64,000 bases of DNA from Theobroma cacao. Taxonomy: Eukaryota > Streptophyta > Magnoliopsida > Malvales > Malvaceae. The notes below the pieces were generated by a model. It made no database searches. It saw only the letters and a list, made by a program, of their open reading frames with translations, and was not told where the DNA came from. The position numbers and the translations under genes are program-made. Below, piece by piece: positions 58,331-64,000 of the stretch (position 1 is its first letter; each line of letters opens with the position of its first letter). The stretch is from assembly GCF_000208745.1 (NCBI RefSeq), contig NC_030857.1:7572796-7636795 (forward strand), read 5' to 3'.

Positions 58331-58506
58331 TTCCTATATACAAAATTATGATGCATATGTGCTTATGAAATAACAATGACAATGACTATAAATTCAAGTC
58401 AATATGGTAAATAAAATCAAAGAAAATTAAAATAACTTACATTCTAAAAAGTAATGGTGATTGACATCATTGGTTTTATCACGTCATTAGACGCTATCTA
58501 CTCCAT

Positions 58507-58509
58507 AAT

Positions 58510-58542
<33 letters not shown>

Positions 58543-58563
58543 TATTATTATTATTATTATTTT
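58507..58563. repeat. (AAT)n-(ATT)n palindromic microsatellite
   Basis: A run of about nine ataata units is followed directly by about six attatt units, so the two halves are reverse complements centred near 58540. It lies in the leader between the Ogre-like primer site and ORF1. It could extrude as a hairpin or cruciform. Confidence 0.85.
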
Positions 58564-58564
58564 A

Positions 58565-59123
58565 TGAGCAATTAAAGTATAGGGTGTAAAAAAGGATCCT
58601 TCATGTGTGCCTAATCAAAGGGTATACCCACGATGAAGTTCTACCTAAGGGAAGGCTACTCATGGCATTCTATATGCTGAGTCTGGATTTGAACTGAGTT
58701 AAAGGTTCAAAAATTGTTCCTCACTATCATCCATTCGGACTAAGAAGGCACTTCGGTCCTCACCCATCACAAGCTTCAAACGGACTAGGTTCAATTTGAG
58801 TGGGAGTGTTAACTAGCCCATATGGAGGTTATCACTTGACAAGAGCGTAGCTACTAAACTCCCTCCTAATGGAGAACAAAGCCCGACTAAAAGGCTTATG
58901 GGTGGATGCAAAATGTGTCATGCGTGTGAAGAAACACACTAACTGCTGATTGATAATCTTGCACCCCCTATCCTAAATTCCCCATAATTTTTAAAAGCAA
59001 TATATACATAACAATATCAAAACATTAAATGCACAAAACAATAATGTACAAAAATTAAAGAAAATATTGAATTATTTAGGGCTTAAAATAACTTTTGATT
59101 AATTACTGGCTTGACTTTTTCTG
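58565..59123 (-). other. 5' untranslated leader of the Ogre-like element
   Basis: Non-coding sequence between the primer site and ORF1, with moderately GC-rich unique text (58640-58960: ggaaggctactcatggcatt, actaaactccctcctaatgg). Its position and length match Ogre leaders. Confidence 0.6.
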
Positions 59124-59141
59124 TCCCCAGTGGAGTCACCA
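59124..59141 (-). promoter_or_regulatory. Primer-binding site of the Ogre-like element (tRNA-Arg type)
   Basis: The minus strand reads TGGTGACTCCACTGGGGA, one base from TGGCGACTCCACTGGGGA, which I recall as the tRNA-Arg site used by Ogre/Tat elements. It lies three bases inside the LTR end at 59145. Confidence 0.82.
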
Positions 59142-59144
59142 AAC

Positions 59145-59835
59145 TATCGTATCGTGTGGGTTTGGAAACTCGATTGCTTGACGTCGTATCTTTTTTGTCG
59201 AGGTGCGATTGGCCACTTATTTAATTCGTTCTATTCGACGAGGTCCTAAATTGATTTTGGGTTCGTCAAAAGAAAAATAATCTGGTATGTGAGTTTTGAG
59301 TTAGGTCTGGGAATACAATTAGCACGGGGAAGGTATTAGCACCCCCCTGACCCCCTTCCACGAACAGTACCATTTAACCATATGTTTCCTTAATCATTAT
59401 TCATTATTCTATGCTTGATTTTACATGTCTCGTTTTTTTAATCTTTCTTTCTAATTTTTTTTTATTATTATTTTATTTGTTTTATTTTATATATATATTT
59501 TTTAAAAAATTGAAGTTTAATTATTCTGTTTTATGGATGCACATAATGTAATGATGTCATGATTTACCAATTTTAAATAATAGGAAACAAAAAACCATGA
59601 ATTGAAAAAAATCATTCATAAACCATCCCAATGTTTTGATGAAGTCTAGAAGTTTTCCTCACCTAAAGATATCCTCAAAGAACTTATTTCTACAAGTCTT
59701 TCAAGAAAATCCCATCATTGGGGTTCTCGACACATTAGTAAAATAACCACGTCATATGCCATGTCAAGATAAAATCATGAATGGTGCCGAATGAACGCGT
59801 TTAAAATAATTTCTTTAATTCTAATTTCTATAGTA
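59145..59835 (-). repeat. 5' LTR of the Ogre-like element
   Basis: About 691 bases, homologous to 45173-45921. The inner terminus TG is mutated to TA and the outer CA to TA, consistent with age. Similarity to the 3' LTR stops exactly where the minisatellite begins on the other side, which places the LTR boundary at 59835. Confidence 0.8.
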
Positions 59836-61531
59836 ATATATTTAATATTTCAATATAATTAAATACTTCTTTTATTCTTACTATATATTTTAGAAAAAAG
59901 TTTTATTTAAATTGATATTTTTATGGATTATTATTATTTTTTAAACTACTTCTATTGAATAAACAACTTGGTTCCACTGATTTTTATTTGTAATAATTGT
60001 TTGAGTTAAATAATGATTATATTAATTTTAATTTGAAATAAAATATTTTATGAATTTATTCTTTTCAATATTTAAGATGACAAATTGAATTAACGAGATA
60101 TTAGAATATAAGATTAAAGTCTATCTCGATGCTTCGGTGAAAATTCTAATCGAATTCTACACCTAGAAAGTCATCTCGAAAATAGCAACACTTTGCCTTT
60201 TTGGGTAAAATTCCATCGTCGAGAATTTATTCAAATAATACTTTTCCTATGTTATTATTTTTTAAAAAAAGTAAGACTATTCTATTTTTCTTAGCATGGA
60301 TTATTCTAATTTCTTCTCTTTTTTTTAGTATTAACATTATATAAAATTGTATCAACTAATTATAAGTATTATTCATTTTCTTTACTGAGCTATATATTTA
60401 TTTTTATGTCTCATATTATATTTTTCTTCTCTCTCTCTATATATATATATATATGTAGGTATATATCTATTAAGCTTTACTAAACTACATCATTGTATTT
60501 TCTAATACATATATTTTTCATGATGGACATACATTTTTTTCGTAACTAATCTATTTGTTATTATTATATTTTATAAAAATAAAACTATTATATTAATCAA
60601 AACTACCAACAAATACATAGCAAAACCATGCATACAATCAATCAACCCCATTAACGAAATAATCTTCAAGAAAGCCCATACTTTTTTTAGTCAACTTGGC
60701 CCAAGTACTTGTGATTTGGGCACAACCCAAAATCAAATGCTATTGGACTAGAGGAGGGGACAAGGGTCAAGCTTGGGCTGGTTCTACTATGATGTGGCCC
60801 AATGTGTGAGCTGCTACAAGATGGCTCAAGCTTTACGGGTTGGTATTGAGCAAATTGCGCCAACTCCTGTGCCTCAAGACTTATACTTTCTCAAATAAAA
60901 ACAATATTGTTATGAGACTTACTTACCCAAACCCTATGCATAAAAACCCCATTTTTTTTCTTTTCTTTTCATTTCTCTCTTTCCTACTCTCTTTCTACTC
61001 AAGCGGCTCCCTCTCTTTCTCTCTAAAATTCAAAACCTAGCCAACAACCCTAACCATCATAAGATCCACCACCCTAGCCACCAAACCTTTTTTTTGTCAC
61101 TCCCATTTCTCACTCTCTAGTCTCCATCCTTACCTCAAAGCCTTAGAAATCACAAAAATCAAACAAAGATACCCTGTAGAGCACTATTTTTTCTTTTGTT
61201 TCTTTTTCTTTTTTGATATTATGATATATTACGAGCTGCTAGAAACTAGGGATTTTTTTGTGTTCTTATTTTTAGAACTAAAAAAAATCTTTTCTTCGTT
61301 TCTTTTTTTTCCCTTTTCACTATGCTTCTTTATAGTCACGGGAAAAGAAGGCTATTTTCCAAGTATCTTCATTGGTAGTGGACAAAAGGCATGTCCATTG
61401 CTTTTGGCAATGTGTGATTTGGCCTTTTAGCTTCATCAGCTTTTAGATTACGTATTTCTGTTGAACTTCCATTTTTAGGAGGGATTTAAAAAGTCTAAAA
61501 AAATATTTAGACAAAGAGGGAAAGGGGTGAG
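59836..61531. other. Repeat-derived sequence right of the Ogre-like element
   Basis: AT-rich with a (TA)n tract at 60437-60455. 60690-61130 contains ggcccaa-rich text, then CT-rich leader-like sequence (ttctctctttcctactctctttct). This style is seen in plant LTR and leader regions, but termini could not be set. No gene is supported. Confidence 0.4.
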
Positions 61532-63063
61532 TGTTGTTGAATTCTCATGTAAGTTTACGTACGTTAACAAGTAATATAGTAAAAAGTAGAATTCGTTTCC
61601 ACGGAGAATTGAATTAATTACTAATTGCTAATTACTAAGTTATAACCACCTAATCTTATCCAAACAACCTAATTGTTAAAAAAAATTAAAACTAATAACT
61701 AAAACTAATCCAAAATCTATCGGCAAAATTACTTCATTAAATTCGAGTGACTACTAGACTTAAGATTATGATATCCCTCAATACTTCATCTGATTATTAT
61801 CTCTCTTTCTTAACATAGTTTAATGGATTAAGTTGCTAACCTAGAGTCCTAAATTATTTACAAGTCTCTATCGAGTTTCTCATAAAAATATCTCTCCCAA
61901 TTAACTCACTATATGTCTATGCAAATTAAATTGAAAAAAGATTTACTAAGTTCATGCTTTAATCCTGGCTACATATGGCTTATAGGTGTATATCTACCCT
62001 ATATGTAAATCAAATTACTTAATCAACAAAGTGCATTTGATCATACGCTATTCTATTCAAGATCTATCTAAATCTCCTTCATCAAGGTTTAACTTAGATT
62101 TCCAATTCAATCTAATTGGTGGCCAATCAATTAAAAACATTAATAACAAATTAGAATAAATAACTTAAATTCATCAAATATAAGCAAAAGAGAGATAAAT
62201 AAATCAGACTACATATTGAGTTCAATCATAATCTTAGATAAATAATTTAGTTTCCCATCAACTCACGCATATTCATGAAATTAAGTTTAATCATCAAAAC
62301 TAAACTAAGAAATTAAAAGAATAACAAAAAGATGAAAGAACCTGAAAAATGTAATCTTGCTTTTCTAAATCTTCTTGAATCCTTCAAATTCTTCTCAGTT
62401 TAGACTTTGTGGCTTGATTCTTAGCTCTTAATTTGGTGTTGCGTTCTTTTCCAAAAGTCCTCTGAAATGTTGTTTTTATAGGGCATTGAAGTTAGGCTAA
62501 GTTGGATGAAGAAATAAGTCACTTCCAATTAGGATTTACTCATTAGACTACGTGAGCCTCCACCAAGGCCGCTGCCTTGACCATTTAATTAGCAGAAATT
62601 GTAATTACTCTAAAACTACTACAGTGCTTCAATTTCGACAAGACTTTTAACTACCTTTCAGCACGAACTAGGAAAAGTAATGAACATGAAAGTTGTAGCT
62701 TTCTCTCTTGTCTTTTCAGTGGTTTAAGAATCATCTCATTTGGACCTCTGTAAAGAGAGTTATGATCAAAATACTAAGATATATACAATAGAAGTCTACA
62801 CCTTGAAATTGCTTTTCCTTTTTCCATTAAAATTCTTCCTTCATTAAACACCTACAAAAGCACAAATAAATCAATAATAACCTATATTAATCACATTAAA
62901 ACCAAATAAAGTATAAAATTAACAAAGATTAGATTGAGTCACCTAAAATAATTAATTCAAAATAATTTAAATAAAACCAACTAATTTCTATGCATTACAA
63001 CAAGAACTAAATTAAATTACTATCAAGATTAAGCCCAAATAACTCTATATCATAGAGTTATCA
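61532..63063 (-). repeat. Third Athila-like LTR (about 1532 bp), probably solo
   Basis: On the minus strand it begins TGATAACTCTATGATATAGAGTTATTTGGGC and ends AATTCAACAACA. It aligns with the LTR at 55923-57357 throughout (ctacatatggcttataggt(a/g)tat, tggtggc, gctaacctagagtcctaaattattta). Flanks GTGAG (61527-61531) and GTAAG (63064-63068) differ by one base and probably are the decayed 5-bp duplication. No internal region is attached. Confidence 0.85.
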
Positions 63064-64000
63064 GTAAGGCTCAAGGGTTGCAGCTGCATGGTGAACTGCC
63101 ATGGTAGGTTGCTGCAACCACTTCCTTTTTTTTCTTCTTTTATTATTATTTATTTATTATTTTTTTATTTGGGATTCATGGATCTTAAAATTATGGGTCT
63201 ATTTTATAATAGCCTAGGTCATACTTTTAGAACACCAAAGAAGCCCTGCTTTTAGTTAAGCTTAAAGGTACCTCATTACAAGAAAGTAAAATAAAATTAT
63301 CAAAAAAGCCTAGATATAAAATATGGTCTCAACAATTAGAATATGAACACATTCTTCCTTCACAATACCACACCAACAACATAAACACCGAGCATTTGTT
63401 AATGAAACCTCTGAGACCTTTAAAAACTTCTAGTCAGTATGCAATTTAAAATTTTCAACTACAAAAAACATTGAACTTTAGGGGTAAAAAAACAATTTCC
63501 AAATTAAGTAGAACCATGCCTTACAATCCTTAAGATAGGAATGCAAATCCAATGCCATTGTGAATTGCTTTACCAAAAAAGCTCGTGTCATTATGCCATA
63601 TTACCTTCTCTTTTTTCTTCAACAAGGACCATCTTCGTAAGCTTTCCTAAAAGCTCTTTAAGAGAGTTATTTACCCAAATGAAAAGTTGACATCTAAAAG
63701 ATAGTCTCCATTTTCTTTGGTAAAAATCACACTGTCCGTTTGTTCCTAAAACAGCCTTGACAAATAAGCTTAACTCCCTCAAAGCAAAATCCACACCAAT
63801 TTCCAATTCAACGAAAATACACCACAAGACTCAATTTTTTTAAAAAAAAAATTCACCATGATTTACACTTACAAATTCTAAGTAATAATAACCTTGATCG
63901 CCATTAGCTTCTCAATGATTATTCGTTCATTGCCAAGTAGATGGAGTACCAATTGTTGGCCCACACGCTAAATTTCTTTTGTTTCCTTTCTAATCACCAC
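63064..64000. other. Unassigned sequence at the window end
   Basis: A minus-strand open stretch at 63827-63591 (with FIWVNNSLKELLGKL) continues, with stops and a frame change, to about 63330 (SSFFGKAIHNGIGFAF, LVWYCEGRMCS). It reads like a decayed coding sequence, possibly from a transposon, but I do not recognise the family. Nothing else is supported here. Confidence 0.3.

Larger units (their letters stand above)
45173..59835 (-). mobile_element. Tat/Ogre-like Gypsy retrotransposon, nearly complete, minus strand
   Basis: Related LTRs lie at both ends (45173-45921 and 59145-59835), both reading TGTCGTATC / TATCGTATC at the inner or outer terminus and continuing homologously through gtgggtt(c/t)g(g/a)aaac(c/t)c(a/g)attgct, aaaagaaaaataatct and gaatggtgcc(g/a)aatgaa. 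Inside the right LTR is a tRNA-Arg-type primer site. Order on the minus strand: leader, ORF1, gag, protease, RT, RNase H, second RNase H, integrase, 3'UTR with minisatellite, LTR. An upstream ORF1 and dual RNase H are hallmarks of the Tat/Ogre lineage. The span is 14.66 kb, or about 13.2 kb without the nested LTR at 55923-57357. The flanks attaa and atata do not match well. Confidence 0.88.

Noticed and set aside
1..64000. tRNA, rRNA, CRISPR or bacterial-type operon features; endogenous pararetrovirus
   Set aside because: No tRNA cloverleaf, rRNA block or spaced direct repeats were noticed by reading. All RT regions fit copia or Gypsy order with LTRs, primer sites and integrase, not a pararetrovirus.

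Overview
This is a gene-poor, repeat-rich plant nuclear window: AT-rich, with plant LTR-retrotransposon families (Ty1/copia, Athila-like, Tat/Ogre-like, Tekay-like LTRs), MITEs, a degenerate hAT transposon, and one multi-exon gene with GT-AG introns whose protein reads as a plant TOM1-like (TOL) ESCRT adaptor. It is a eudicot by content. A Malvales origin is possible from the style of the repeats, but that is only an impression. There is no bacterial or organellar signal.

Layout: 1-3393 is a minus-strand copia element (LTR, tRNA-iMet primer site, gag, protease, integrase, start of RT) whose RT is cut by the 3' end of a Tekay-like LTR at 1-312. 3394-9780 is host DNA with a small basic-protein gene (6686-6880) and a fold-back Mutator-like MITE (5521-6083). 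9781-11760 is a second, badly decayed copia element on the plus strand. 12181-13120 looks like a solitary LTR. 15377-15595 is a second small basic-protein gene, a paralogue of the first. 17632-25430 is the TOL gene (minus strand, nine coding exons, 521 aa, plus a 5'UTR intron).

From about 27.7 kb onward the window is almost entirely nested transposons. A LINE-type RNase H fragment (27700-28608) is split by a 439-bp TRIM-like element. An LTR-like block (28609-31417) carries a PIF/Harbinger-type MITE and a second MITE. An Athila-like Gypsy element follows (5' LTR 31424-32925, gag, protease, RT, truncated near 39.93 kb); a 3109-bp Tekay-like solo LTR sits inside its pol with a perfect 5-bp duplication. 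A second copy of the 28.6-kb LTR family (40659-44800) carries a 3.5-kb hAT element. 45173-59835 is a nearly complete Tat/Ogre-like Gypsy element on the minus strand, with both LTRs, a tRNA-Arg-type primer site, an upstream ORF1, gag, protease, RT, two RNase H regions, integrase and a 3' minisatellite. A solo Athila-like LTR (55923-57357, GTTAC duplication) is inserted in its ORF1. A third Athila-like LTR lies at 61532-63063.

The intact host coding capacity I can support is the TOL gene and the two small basic-protein genes. All transposon proteins carry stops. In the first copia and the Athila gag, frame is kept over long stretches and the damage is almost all glutamine (or arginine) codon to stop, as expected from C-to-T decay of methylated DNA. 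The most likely undescribed items are the paired small basic-protein genes and the layered insertion history.
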